Assembly (NCBI GenBank): GCA_977017575.1
Contig: CDRNVI010000012.1
Span: 62,001-126,000, forward strand
DNA from: Paramoeba atlantica
Lineage: Eukaryota > Discosea
Length of the DNA stretch: 64,000 nucleotides
Direction: 5' to 3'
A model generated the notes under the pieces. That model had not been told where the DNA came from, did no database searches, and saw nothing but the letters and a program-made list of their open reading frames with translations. The position numbers and the translations under genes are program-made. Each line of letters starts with the position of its first letter. Position 1 is the first letter of the stretch. This document shows, piece after piece, positions 46,034-54,569 of the stretch.

Positions 46034-46208
46034 CCTAATATGGGGAGGTTGTGTTGAGTTGTAGATGTTGTGTTGAGTTGTAGATGTCCCTGTACAATGA
46101 TATGTACACTACACTGGAGTGACTACAGTGGAGTTGTACAAAAGAATTTTTTGAACATAATGTATTCATTTTCTTTAGAAATATTGCAGTTACTTATCCT
46201 ACATTCAA

Positions 46209-47543
46209 ATGCAAGCCGTTCCACAGTCTCCCATTCACGACAGCACATGGAAAAATGCGCTCCATGGCACCGTAATCGTATGCGCACTCCAGCTCTTGCG
46301 TAGTTTGTGGCAACAACGCAAAGCGTCTCGTCAGCCTACCTCTAGCGCCCTGCAACGACTGAAGAAAGCCAGCCGAGCAAAGGACTTCGCAGCCGTCGAG
46401 AGTGTCGTGGACGACCTCCTCTCCCTCCTAGAAGACGATTTACAAAACAAAAAAGCCGGATCCAAACTGGAACTCGAACACAACTTCCACCACTTAGTCA
46501 CCCACCTCCTCGCCCACCACAACAGCATCACCGAGGTCTGTCTCCTCAAAGCCCTCCGTCTCATCCGCCAATGCTGCCACGACGACCCCCCGTGCAGCGC
46601 CGCCTTCGCCCACGCCCACGGCATCCGTCATCTCGTCTCCCTCCTGCAAAACGCCCACGCCCACGCTTCCCTCGCCCCCATGACCGAGATCGCCCACACC
46701 CTTTTCCAGTGCACCGCTGTCCCTTCTGAGTCCTCTGAGTCCCCTGAGTCTCCCCCCGCCCCCTCCGCGGCCCTCGCACTCCTCTCCCTCTCCTCTGTGG
46801 TCAACTCCATGCTACGCACGCTGGACCCCACTGCCCCCGAGCCCTTCCTGGCCGCCATGGTCGGGGTCTGTGCCAACCTGTGTGCGCTCCCCCACGGCTG
46901 CCGTACCCTCGCAACCGCCGTGGACGACAAGCCCGGGGCGGGGTACTTTATTCCCTTGTTGGCCCACAGTGGCAGTAGTGGGAGTAGTGGGAGTAGCAGT
47001 AACTCGGGTAACGTCGTGGAACGCGCCCTGCTGGTGTTACACCGTATGGCGACCCACGCGCTGCCGGATTGCGTGGCTGTGCTGCGGGGGCCGGAGAGTG
47101 TCCACGCGCTGGTGGAGCTGCTGGAGGTGCGTCGGGGGGGGAGCATCGCGGGGATCGCGCTGCAGGTGGTGGGGGTGATGGTGCAGGAGACCGGGAGGGA
47201 GGACCGGGAGGGGTTTCTGCGGGAGTTTGTGTTGCAGGATGGGATTGATGGGTTGTACACGTTGTGGTGTTCCGGGACGGATCGGGGGTGTAGGGACCGG
47301 GCGGAGGGGTTGGTGCAGGTACTGGATCGGGATGCGGTGTGGGGAGGGACGGTGCAGAAGTTAAGGGAGGTGTATGGGTCGATGATTGCACGTCGTCGAG
47401 AGGCGGACCAAAAGGAGCAGAAGCAACGGATGCAGAGTATGCAGCAACAGCGTATGTTTCAGCAGATGATGATGGAGCAGATGGGAATGGGTGAGGGGAT
47501 GGGAGGAGGGATGGATGAGATGATGGGCGAGGAAGAGATGTAG
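46209..47543 (+). CDS. Armadillo-like repeat protein with Met-rich tail
   Basis: 444 residues from the ATG at 46209. A hydrophobic patch near the N-terminus (LHGTVIVCALQLLRSLW) could be a short anchor or a buried helix. The body is a run of helices with armadillo-like spacing (VCLLKALRLIRQCCHDDPPC, HGIRHLVSLLQNAHAHASLA, SVHALVELLEVRRGGSIAGI). The C-terminus is a Gln/Met/Gly-rich tail (MFQQMMMEQMGMGEGMGG) ending in EEEM. The mix recalls Hsp70 co-factors (HspBP1/Fes1-like ARM; GGM-type tails in co-chaperones), but I cannot assign it. The gene is GC-rich and switches from C-rich to G-rich at about 46880. Confidence 0.6.
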   Translation: MQAVPQSPIHDSTWKNALHGTVIVCALQLLRSLWQQRKASRQPTSSALQRLKKASRAKDFAAVESVVDDLLSLLEDDLQNKKAGSKLELEHNFHHLVTHLLAHHNSITEVCLLKALRLIRQCCHDDPPCSAAFAHAHGIRHLVSLLQNAHAHASLAPMTEIAHTLFQCTAVPSESSESPESPPAPSAALALLSLSSVVNSMLRTLDPTAPEPFLAAMVGVCANLCALPHGCRTLATAVDDKPGAGYFIPLLAHSGSSGSSGSSSNSGNVVERALLVLHRMATHALPDCVAVLRGPESVHALVELLEVRRGGSIAGIALQVVGVMVQETGREDREGFLREFVLQDGIDGLYTLWCSGTDRGCRDRAEGLVQVLDRDAVWGGTVQKLREVYGSMIARRREADQKEQKQRMQSMQQQRMFQQMMMEQMGMGEGMGGGMDEMMGEEEM

Positions 47544-47876
47544 CGGTTCATGAGTCTATGGACCTTGCGTAGAACTTGTCAACGAACGGGGGGGGATACA
47601 TTGTTACGTTTATGGATTAGCTGAATGTGACGAACTACTAATGCTTTACAAAATTTAGTACGTACATTACGTGCGTCTAAAAATTGTATAAATATGGATT
47701 ATCTCGGCTTTCAAGAAGATAACCAGCACGAAAATGGAAAGCAACGAATGTTTTATCCGATAGTCGACCTTTTTTTGTGATAGTACGTTTCAAATGAAAT
47801 ACTTTTACGAAGGCTCTGTATAACATAATGTTGGATTTAGAAAACCAATTCTTTTATCAATGCTATTGATCCAAAA
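47544..47876. other. Intergenic spacer, no gene seen
   Basis: About 330 bp, AT-rich after a G-run at 47588. Nothing recognised. Confidence 0.5.
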
Positions 47877-49118
47877 ATGAACTCGTTGAGGGAAGACATT
47901 GACACGGAGGCGCTTCTGAACTGGTTTACATTTTCACGTGCCACGGGATCTTTGCCCCACTTCTGGAGTTTACTTCGCACTCCTCGTTATGACCCATTTT
48001 TCTTTACCTTGCTACCTCCCAAGTTGAAAGCAACGCTTCGTATCCTGTGCCGTGTTCTACCCTATGAGTGTTTTGATCTTGTCAAAGATTGGGTAACGAT
48101 CGTTGGAAACACGGATTCAGTAAGCGAAAAAGCATTGGAGGGGACGAAAGGTTTCTCTGTAAGCCCGAATGATTCGACCCGTTTGTTTGCACGAGTCAGA
48201 CCACGCGGTATAGCTACAAACGCGTCTGCAATGACTACGGAGGACTTGCTATACTGCTTCCAAAGATACGGATTTATCTCAGCCGAGCACATCGCGGGAA
48301 ATGATTACTACATTGAACTCGATTCCAGCGAGCAAGTAACAGCGGCTGTGAGTGACAGACAACCACATCCCTACATACAGTTTATGGCCTTTTGTGGTAA
48401 TGACTTTTCCGCCACAGACTTAAAAGAAGCCCATCTGCTTTTATCCGATCATCAGGATGAACATTCTATGGAAGGTAAAGGTACGACAGAAGTTCCATCA
48501 CTTGTGTTCGATCCCGACCACCCATTACTTCATACAGACGGATTCGTTCCCGATCTTGTAGTGGATAACATTTCACCGTATATCACTGACGAACAGCTGA
48601 CAGAGTACTTTCGGGAGTATGGTACAGTGGAAGAGCTTCGGATGAGTACAAATGACCGCAGTGGTATGCACTATGGTTGTGCTGTGGTTCAAATGAAAAC
48701 TGCAGCGGAGGCTTTCGGCGCGGCCGATGGGCTCCATGAGAAACGAATTATGGGTAAACCTATTTTGGTGGGGTACGTAAATCCTGCATTGGAGTTGTGC
48801 AATCTTCGCACGGGAAATCCCTTGCGGATTCGCTCAACCAAACTTGGGAGGGTACCCAAGCACTTTAACGTTGAAAACAACATGGAACAGGAAACTGTTT
48901 CATGTACGAGATTCCCTCGCGAAGAACCCGTAGTACAAGCCGGTTCGGTCTCAGACACTGCGTGGTATCCACAAGGGAATGAGCCACCTTCTCGATCCAG
49001 TGAGACAGCGGGTACACAACTCCCTCGGGGTATAGTCTGCTATTATTGTCGTGAGCCGGGCCACACAATACACATGTGCCCGGTGCGTTCTCGGGAGATG
49101 GTACAGCAAGGGTGGTAG
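47877..49118 (+). CDS. RNA-binding protein with two RRMs and a CCHC knuckle
   Basis: 413 residues from the ATG at 47877. Residues about 100-180 look like a divergent first RRM (RLFARVRPRGIATNASAMTT, LYCFQRYGFISAEHIAGNDY). A clear RRM spans about 222-305: PDLVVDNISPYITDEQLTEY, FREYGTVEELRMS and HYGCAVVQMKTAAEAFGAAD, ending in KPILVGYV. The C-terminus has one zinc knuckle, CYYCREPGHTIHMC (C-x2-C-x4-H-x4-C). The N-terminal 80 residues are helical and unassigned. Likely an mRNA-binding or splicing-related factor. RRM/CCHC proteins are numerous in organisms that regulate mRNAs after transcription, which would fit this genome. Confidence 0.8.
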   Translation: MNSLREDIDTEALLNWFTFSRATGSLPHFWSLLRTPRYDPFFFTLLPPKLKATLRILCRVLPYECFDLVKDWVTIVGNTDSVSEKALEGTKGFSVSPNDSTRLFARVRPRGIATNASAMTTEDLLYCFQRYGFISAEHIAGNDYYIELDSSEQVTAAVSDRQPHPYIQFMAFCGNDFSATDLKEAHLLLSDHQDEHSMEGKGTTEVPSLVFDPDHPLLHTDGFVPDLVVDNISPYITDEQLTEYFREYGTVEELRMSTNDRSGMHYGCAVVQMKTAAEAFGAADGLHEKRIMGKPILVGYVNPALELCNLRTGNPLRIRSTKLGRVPKHFNVENNMEQETVSCTRFPREEPVVQAGSVSDTAWYPQGNEPPSRSSETAGTQLPRGIVCYYCREPGHTIHMCPVRSREMVQQGW

Positions 49119-49141
49119 CGACATACACCTACGTTATTCTA

Positions 49142-49175
49142 CAGGGGGTGTCACGAAAATATGGGGGGGTTAAAT
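49142..49175. repeat. Solo Tc1-type end TACAGGGGGTGTCACGAAAA
   Basis: The same sequence stands at 52220-52253 (TACAGGGGGGTGCACGAAAA followed by TATGGGGGGGT). It is close to the inverted right end of the Tc1 element at 35959 (TACAGGGGGGGCCACGAAAA). Confidence 0.65.
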
Positions 49176-49295
49176 TTTTTATAACTTGTCCAATTTTAGA
49201 AAAGAGCACCGCATTCGAGAGCTCTCGCAGAGATACGTGTCACCTGCTATTGCGTTTCCCGTATTCAGGGGGGTAGGTCCCTATTGAAATTAAAA

Positions 49296-49343
49296 GCGGG
49301 TACATGGGGTACGTACTCCGGGTACGTACCCCCATGTACCCGC
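49296..49343. repeat. 48-bp near-perfect palindrome
   Basis: GCGGGTACATGGGGTACGTA begins the left arm and the right arm ends CCCCCATGTACCCGC. The arms are 21-22 bp with a 5-bp loop and one extra G:C step. Further GTACCCGC units follow to 49370 (ACCCGCCTAGTGGGTCCGTA). It could form a cruciform. Confidence 0.75.
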
Positions 49344-49751
49344 CTAGTGGGTCCGTACCCGCTGTACCCGCCAAGGTATGGTAAGTGACTAAACTGCACC
49401 GAATCTATGTTTTCGCAGCCACTAAATCTGGAGACATGCGAATCTCGGTACGCAAAGCCCACAGAATCATCAAATAGCCGCAAATAGCTCGCAACTTGTC
49501 TCAGAAGCAACCGTCGAAGTAAGTGCCGGAGCCGTTAGTTGGTACCTGATTGTGTTTGCCTAGGATGTCAGTTTACAGGTTCCAGCGATGGGCTGATTGA
49601 ACAACTACTGTGGTAGTCTTGCAAGAAGAAAAAGTTATTATAAATAATAATAATAATGAGAATTTGGTAGGCTGTTTGTCTGTCGATATTTTTCAAAGTA
49701 TATTCTTATAAAATATACAATACTTATTTATGACATAAAGTACGTGGGCCA

Positions 49752-50519
49752 ATGGATTCCTCAAGCGGTGACACTACTCTGGATATATTAAGTTCACTTT
49801 CTGAGCTGGAGAATAAATCAAGCACGACAAGGAATTCTAAGCCAGACACAAGATTTAGTGCCCCTTATACTGCGAATGCGCAACCAAATGGGGCTCCTAC
49901 ACCAACAGAGGAAGTTACTCGCACGACTAAGCGGTCGAGGAAACCTTCTTTCGATGACAAAAACATAAAGCGGTTGAAACAAGACGGACCAACCTTTTCC
50001 ATGCGCCAAGCTGTGCGAAAGTCCTTGAAAAAAATAGTTGGCACCGGGGTCGAAGAATTTGTGGACAACATTGAGGAGCAGATGTTCCAGCTCTACCCAC
50101 CTTTTCCATCTTCCTCTTCATTCTCCCCTCTGTATCTCTCTCGTCTACGTGCGTTACAAAACAACGCAAAAGCGGTAGCACACTTGCTAAAATCTTCTCT
50201 TTTGTCCGATCGTATGCACACTCCTCTCACTGGCAAGGCCTCGCTTGCAGGGTCGGAAAATCACACGCAGCGCATGATACGTCACATCGTACAGTGCCCC
50301 GTAGAAGAACTATTGCTGCCGGAGGATGTTTTACGGAAACGTTCTGAAATGGAGACTGCCCTTCGTGAGAAAATAACGCACGAGAATACACAGTGCCCAC
50401 GGTGCGGTAAGACTAACAAGGCTCTTCTTAACCTCAATCTTATGGCACTGGAAGAGAATAATCACTGGAGTTCCATGTTCGAGGATGACATGTGTTCGTG
50501 CACAGTGGAAAGCCCATGA
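49752..50519 (+). CDS. TFIIS-like protein with atypical zinc ribbon
   Basis: 255 residues from the ATG at 49752. Residues 1-80 are disordered and basic (TKRSRKPSFDDKNIKRLKQD). Residues about 80-210 form a helical domain resembling the TFIIS central domain that contacts RNA polymerase II: SMRQAVRKSLKKIVGTG, EEFVDNIEEQMFQLYPPF, YLSRLRALQNNAKAVAHLLK, MIRHIVQCPVEELLLPED. A C-terminal CPRCGK...MCSC looks like a four-Cys ribbon. TFIIS uses an RSADE hairpin in its ribbon to trigger transcript cleavage; here the hairpin reads NLMALEENNHWSSMFEDD, acidic but without RSADE. It could be a TFIIS paralogue without cleavage activity. Confidence 0.6.
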   Translation: MDSSSGDTTLDILSSLSELENKSSTTRNSKPDTRFSAPYTANAQPNGAPTPTEEVTRTTKRSRKPSFDDKNIKRLKQDGPTFSMRQAVRKSLKKIVGTGVEEFVDNIEEQMFQLYPPFPSSSSFSPLYLSRLRALQNNAKAVAHLLKSSLLSDRMHTPLTGKASLAGSENHTQRMIRHIVQCPVEELLLPEDVLRKRSEMETALREKITHENTQCPRCGKTNKALLNLNLMALEENNHWSSMFEDDMCSCTVESP

Positions 50520-50938
50520 GCGGTGTTTGTGTCATAGGCTCTTCTCGAACTCCGCTTGCACATTCAACAGATGCAGTTTAGGTTGGCATGAATATGCGAC
50601 CTTCTCACTGTTCTATACATTTTATACATGTACTGGGGCTAAAGAAGCTATACGTCTTTCGTCCAGTATTTGGACCTCCGCTACCTATTTATGTCCTTCT
50701 ATGACAGTATCAAATACTGTACCCCCCCCCTAGTTATCTGTCACACATCATCCCCCCTAGTTACCTGTCACTTTTTGTCATTTCGAATATTTTTTCGTCG
50801 ACCACCCCCCCTAGTTATCTGTCACAGTAATACCAAATCATCTTCTTTGAAACTCATTCTTAATCCACAGAACCTTTAACTCCATCCCTCTACACTCTTC
50901 CTTCCCCGCTCCACCCACCCTACCCCCCCCCCTCCCCC
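50520..50938. other. Intergenic spacer with dispersed repeat
   Basis: About 420 bp. It contains the repeat 50718-50832. A C-rich tract runs straight into the next start codon (CTACCCCCCCCCCTCCCCC near 50920-50938). Confidence 0.55.
50718..50832. repeat. Dispersed repeat, inverted copy of 13301-13395
   Basis: Three CCCCCCTAGTTA(T/C)CTGTCAC units (about 50724, 50756, 50803). The order GGGGGTACAGTA, units, GTCGACGAAAAA appears inverted relative to 13301-13395. Confidence 0.65.
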
Positions 50939-51847
50939 ATGCACACCGTCCTCCACAACAACCTCAACACCATCCTCCACCCCCTGTCCTCCGGAACACA
51001 AAAGCTTGCGATCCTCTCCCTCGGCTTCACCGCCGAGAACACCCTCACCCCCAAGCTCGCCCTGGAGCTCTCCACCAAGCTCGCCCAGCTCGCCTCCGCC
51101 CCCGCCATCCACGGCGTCGTCCTCACCTCCGCCTGGCCCCGCGTCTTCACCGCGGGCCCCTGCGTGCGCACGCTGCTGCAGCCCCGCACCCTACCCTTTG
51201 TGCTTCTCCAGAATGCCACCCGCACGCTCTACACCCAGCTGCTGCTGTACCCGAAGCCCACCGCCGTGGCCCTCGCGGGGCACTGCCCCTCCTATGGCCT
51301 CGGGCTCGCGCTGGCCTGTGATGAGCGGGTGATGGCCCATGGCCCGAGCCGAGGGGGGGAGAGGACGCCACACAGGAATCGGGAGGAGGGTGAGAGCACA
51401 GGGAAGGGGAAAACGGAAGGGAGGGGGGGAGGGGAGGGGTCGGTTGAGGCGTACCGTATTGGGTTTCCCGAGACGACGTTGGGGTTGACGGTGCCACGGT
51501 ATATGGTGGCGCATCTCGCCCATGTGGTGGGACCGGGTGTCGCGGAGAGACATGTGCGGGAGGGGAGGTTGTGGACGGCGTGTGAGGCGAAGGAGGTGGG
51601 GTTGGTTGATGAGGTGTGTTCAGAGGCTCAGGTGTTGCGTACCGCGATGGGGTGTATTTTGCCGCACACGCAGGGCTGTCCCTCAGCGTGGGTCCGGGCG
51701 AAATGTATGCTGCGGGGAAATCTGGCGTATCAAGTAATGAATTCGGGGATGACGACACTGGACCGTGCGATATATGTGAATCATTTCCGAATGCACGCGG
51801 CGGAGATTTCGCGACGTGTGCGCAATGGTGGAGAAGGAAAGTTATGA
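50939..51847 (+). CDS. Crotonase-fold enoyl-CoA delta isomerase
   Basis: Shifts 3-enoyl-CoA double bonds to the 2-trans form so that unsaturated fatty acids can enter beta-oxidation. 302 residues from the ATG at 50939. Crotonase features: IHGVVLTSAWPRVFTAGPCV and AGHCPSYGLGLALACDERVM supply the two oxyanion-hole stretches. YRIGFPETTLGLTVPRYMVA holds the acidic residue in the position used by mitochondrial ECI1 (N/P-E-T-x-L-G). A low-complexity insert of about 33 residues (GPSRGGERTPHRNREEGEST...) breaks the fold after the second block. No mitochondrial presequence or peroxisomal SKL is seen (it ends GGEGKL). Very GC-rich, C-rich to about 51230 then G-rich. Confidence 0.8.
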   Translation: MHTVLHNNLNTILHPLSSGTQKLAILSLGFTAENTLTPKLALELSTKLAQLASAPAIHGVVLTSAWPRVFTAGPCVRTLLQPRTLPFVLLQNATRTLYTQLLLYPKPTAVALAGHCPSYGLGLALACDERVMAHGPSRGGERTPHRNREEGESTGKGKTEGRGGGEGSVEAYRIGFPETTLGLTVPRYMVAHLAHVVGPGVAERHVREGRLWTACEAKEVGLVDEVCSEAQVLRTAMGCILPHTQGCPSAWVRAKCMLRGNLAYQVMNSGMTTLDRAIYVNHFRMHAAEISRRVRNGGEGKL

Positions 51848-52264
51848 GGGAGGAAGAATGAGATGTAGTTTTTGTAAAGAAGCTATTATCTTCAGCTTAT
51901 CTATCGTGCATAGAAGCCTTCCATGATAAATAAGTAAGTGTACCGTATGCCAAAAGATACATTGCTGTAAGTGCAGCGGGGATAACGAACAAATCTTCCA
52001 TGAGATGCTAATTCTTGCCTGTTGATAAGTTTCGCTATTATATTTTCTATTACCTTTTTATTTCTTGCTTCATTTCTTTTTTAATAAGAGAAGATAAACT
52101 TTTTTGAAGATAAACGAACGCGCAGAAGTCGGACTATGTATAGAAGAGCACTTGCAAATTTAATGTGTTGCAACCGGGAAATCGCAAGATACGTCACGTA
52201 CGGTTACCAATGATAATATGTACAGGGGGGTGCACGAAAATATGGGGGGGTCTAAAATTATATA
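51848..52264. other. Intergenic spacer
   Basis: About 415 bp, AT-rich. The solo Tc1-type end TACAGGGGGGTGCACGAAAA is at 52220, directly before the 747-bp element. No gene. Confidence 0.5.
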
Positions 52265-53011
52265 CAGTGGTTTCAGTTGATCTTGCCCCCCATCGGAATT
52301 TTGATTTTTTTTTCCGTTTTTGCTCATCTTTGCAGCATTGGAGAGATCTCATTCCCCTAGCGAAGAGCTTTGCCGCCTTTTTTCATAGAGACCCCCTGGT
52401 GCCCCCTGGGTGACCCGAAAGTTGACCAAAATAACAACAAATGACATTTTTTTGCCCATGAAAAATAGAGCAAAAAACGGATTTTATGTCCAAAAGTTAA
52501 CTCTGAAGGCAAAGAACTAGTATCCGGAATGGCTTCCATTGTTTTGCAACACGCTTCGAAGTCTATTTGGGATTGAATCAATTGTGTTGCACACATTGTG
52601 GGGTTGTCTTCTCTTTTGTCATTACATTGTTCGACGCACTCCCCCTGTTTGGGGTATGAGGGTCTGATCTTCATAATGTAGAGGTGTTGACTAAATTGAA
52701 CTAGGCAATAGAGAGGGTACTAGACATAGAGCTTTCAAATTATCAATTTAGAACGCTATCACTCGTACTTACAAGTGCAAAATATACAGAAAATCGGGAA
52801 AATGTGGCAAAAAATGGTTGTGTACACAGAAAAACTCCGCAAAAACAGTTTTTTTGGACCCAGGGGGCACCAGGGGGTCTCTATGAAAAAACGGCGGCTA
52901 AGCTCTTCGCTAGGGGAACGAGATCTCTCCAATGCTGCAAAGATGAGCAAAAACGGATAAAAAAAATAAAAATTCCGAGGGAGGGGGGGGCAAGATCAAC
53001 TGAAACCACTG
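52265..53011. mobile_element. 747-bp Tc1/mariner-type non-autonomous element
   Basis: The inverted ends are about 150 bp (52265-52411 and 52858-53011), starting CAGTGGTTTCAGTTGATCTT, flanked by TA (52263-52264, 53012-53013). The arms differ at only a few sites, so the element is fairly young. The interior (52412-52857) has a 105-codon minus-strand frame with a Cys-containing segment (CVEQCNDKREDNPTMCATQL) but no transposase motif. Confidence 0.85.
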
Positions 53012-53147
53012 TATATTCCTTGGAAATCGTTCGAGGAACGTGAATTACCGTGAAGGAATTTTTCTTTAAGAATCAGTAATCTCAGAGAAATACATAGAAA
53101 CGCGAAAGTATTATGTAGTAGTCCTGTAGTATTTCTTAGGTTCAGTA

Positions 53148-53162
53148 GTCCTTTTCTTTTAG
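53148..53162 (+). promoter_or_regulatory. Candidate trans-splice acceptor
   Basis: GTCCTTTTCTTTTAG, 15 nt before the ATG at 53178. Confidence 0.55.
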
Positions 53163-53177
53163 GTACGTAACTAGCGC

Positions 53178-54323
53178 ATGACATTACCAGACAAACGGTT
53201 GGAAAGCCCGAATGAGGAGTCGAATGACACCTGGAATGATCAATTGTGCTTTCTTCGCACCGCAGAGTCTTTTCGGCTCTTGGAACAACGCAGCACAGAG
53301 TCGAGCGTCGAATGGTTTCGAAACTTTGAAAAGCTTTCAGCTCACCACAAGAGGCTCCTTGGAAAGGATCCTTTTATTCTACCTGAGCGCTTTGCGAAAG
53401 CTATTGCGAAGAATGCTTCCTTCTACAACCACGTGCTCAGCGCCTCTCACACCTTATATGACTCCTACTGGGGAACGCAATCACAGGATTTGCACAGACC
53501 ATCGCCGCTTATACCTTCGGTCTTGGACCTTGACAAGGCCGCCAGTACTTTGCGTCAGTTTGTTAGAGACTGGTCGCTTGAAGGAGAGGTAGAACGCTCT
53601 CAGTGTTACGGCCCACTGCTGAATAAACTCTGTGAGCTGTTTCCGGATGTTCCCCAACGCTCATCGATCCACATCTTGTTTCCTGGGGCAGGGTTAAGTC
53701 GTCTGAGCTTTGAGGCCGCGCTTCTTGGGTTCTACTCTCAGGGAAATGAGTTTTCCTACCACATGCTTATCGCAGGTCACTACGTGTTGAACTACTCCAT
53801 GATTGCGGAACAGCACTCTATTTACCCCTACATAGGCGCCAGCACTAACCACTTAAGTCGTGACGACCAGTTTCGTGAGATTCGCATTCCACATCGTACC
53901 ACACGCGATATGATAACCGAGAGGGAAGTCGCTGGGCATCCCGTGGGTTCCTTCTCCATGTGTGCGGGTGAGTTCGTTGAGGTGTATTCCAAACCCGATC
54001 AATTAGGAATGTGGAACGCGGTGGTAACTTGTTTTTTTGTGGACACCGCACACAATGTAATTGAGTACATTGAAACAATTTTTAACGCTCTGCGACCGGG
54101 TGGCAGTTGGATAAATCTTGGTCCATTGTTGTATCACTTTTCCGGTGAAAAGGATGAGGTTTCTGTGGAACTCACGCATGAAGAGATCTTGGAAGTCGCG
54201 CGCAACGTGGGCTTTCAGGTTGTAAGCGATGAGCTAGTGAATTGTACTTACACTGCGAATGTGAAAAGTATAAGACAAACGGTATATCGATCACAGTTCA
54301 CATGTCTTAAAAAGCCCGAGTAA
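53178..54323 (+). CDS. CARNMT1/N2227-type carnosine N-methyltransferase-like protein
   Basis: Members methylate carnosine and some His-containing proteins at N1 or N3 using SAM. 381 residues from the ATG at 53178. Characteristic blocks: QCYGPLLNKLCELFPDVPQR, IHILFPGAGLSRLSFEAALL with the SAM-binding P-G-A-G-L-x-R, FSYHMLIAGHYVLNYSMIAE (family: N-E-F-S-x-x-M-L-x-x-S/G-x-F-x-L-N), WNAVVTCFFVDTAHNVIEYI, and LRPGGSWINLGPLLYHF. All are in the right order. The N-terminal ~70 residues are family-like too (SAHHKRLLGKDPFI). Substrate in this organism unknown. Confidence 0.9.
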   Translation: MTLPDKRLESPNEESNDTWNDQLCFLRTAESFRLLEQRSTESSVEWFRNFEKLSAHHKRLLGKDPFILPERFAKAIAKNASFYNHVLSASHTLYDSYWGTQSQDLHRPSPLIPSVLDLDKAASTLRQFVRDWSLEGEVERSQCYGPLLNKLCELFPDVPQRSSIHILFPGAGLSRLSFEAALLGFYSQGNEFSYHMLIAGHYVLNYSMIAEQHSIYPYIGASTNHLSRDDQFREIRIPHRTTRDMITEREVAGHPVGSFSMCAGEFVEVYSKPDQLGMWNAVVTCFFVDTAHNVIEYIETIFNALRPGGSWINLGPLLYHFSGEKDEVSVELTHEEILEVARNVGFQVVSDELVNCTYTANVKSIRQTVYRSQFTCLKKPE

Positions 54324-54569
54324 CTCTGAGTCTTGTTTATAACGTCTTCTACCGAGTTTGCATGAGTCTTACTGGCAATTACTTACTTGAACGCAAGGAG
54401 TTGAGTCCATGTTTTGAACCATTATTCCCGGCCAGTTAGATTTCCATGCTTAATTTGTTTTTCAGTATTGAATTTAAGGTGAGCGTTGGCTCTTTATTGC
54501 CATTCTTTATTAGTACTACTACTAATTTAGTAGATACACTTTGTTACAGGCCTTTGCAGGATAGACTAC

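Larger units (their letters stand above)
49119..49751. other. Gene-free interval with transposon relics
   Basis: About 630 bp. It includes the Tc1-type end at 49142-49175, the palindrome at 49296-49343 and a TAATAATAATAATG run near 49643-49657. GCATTCGAGAGCTCTCGC near 49211-49228 resembles DNA at 34197-34216. No coding sequence. Confidence 0.5.
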
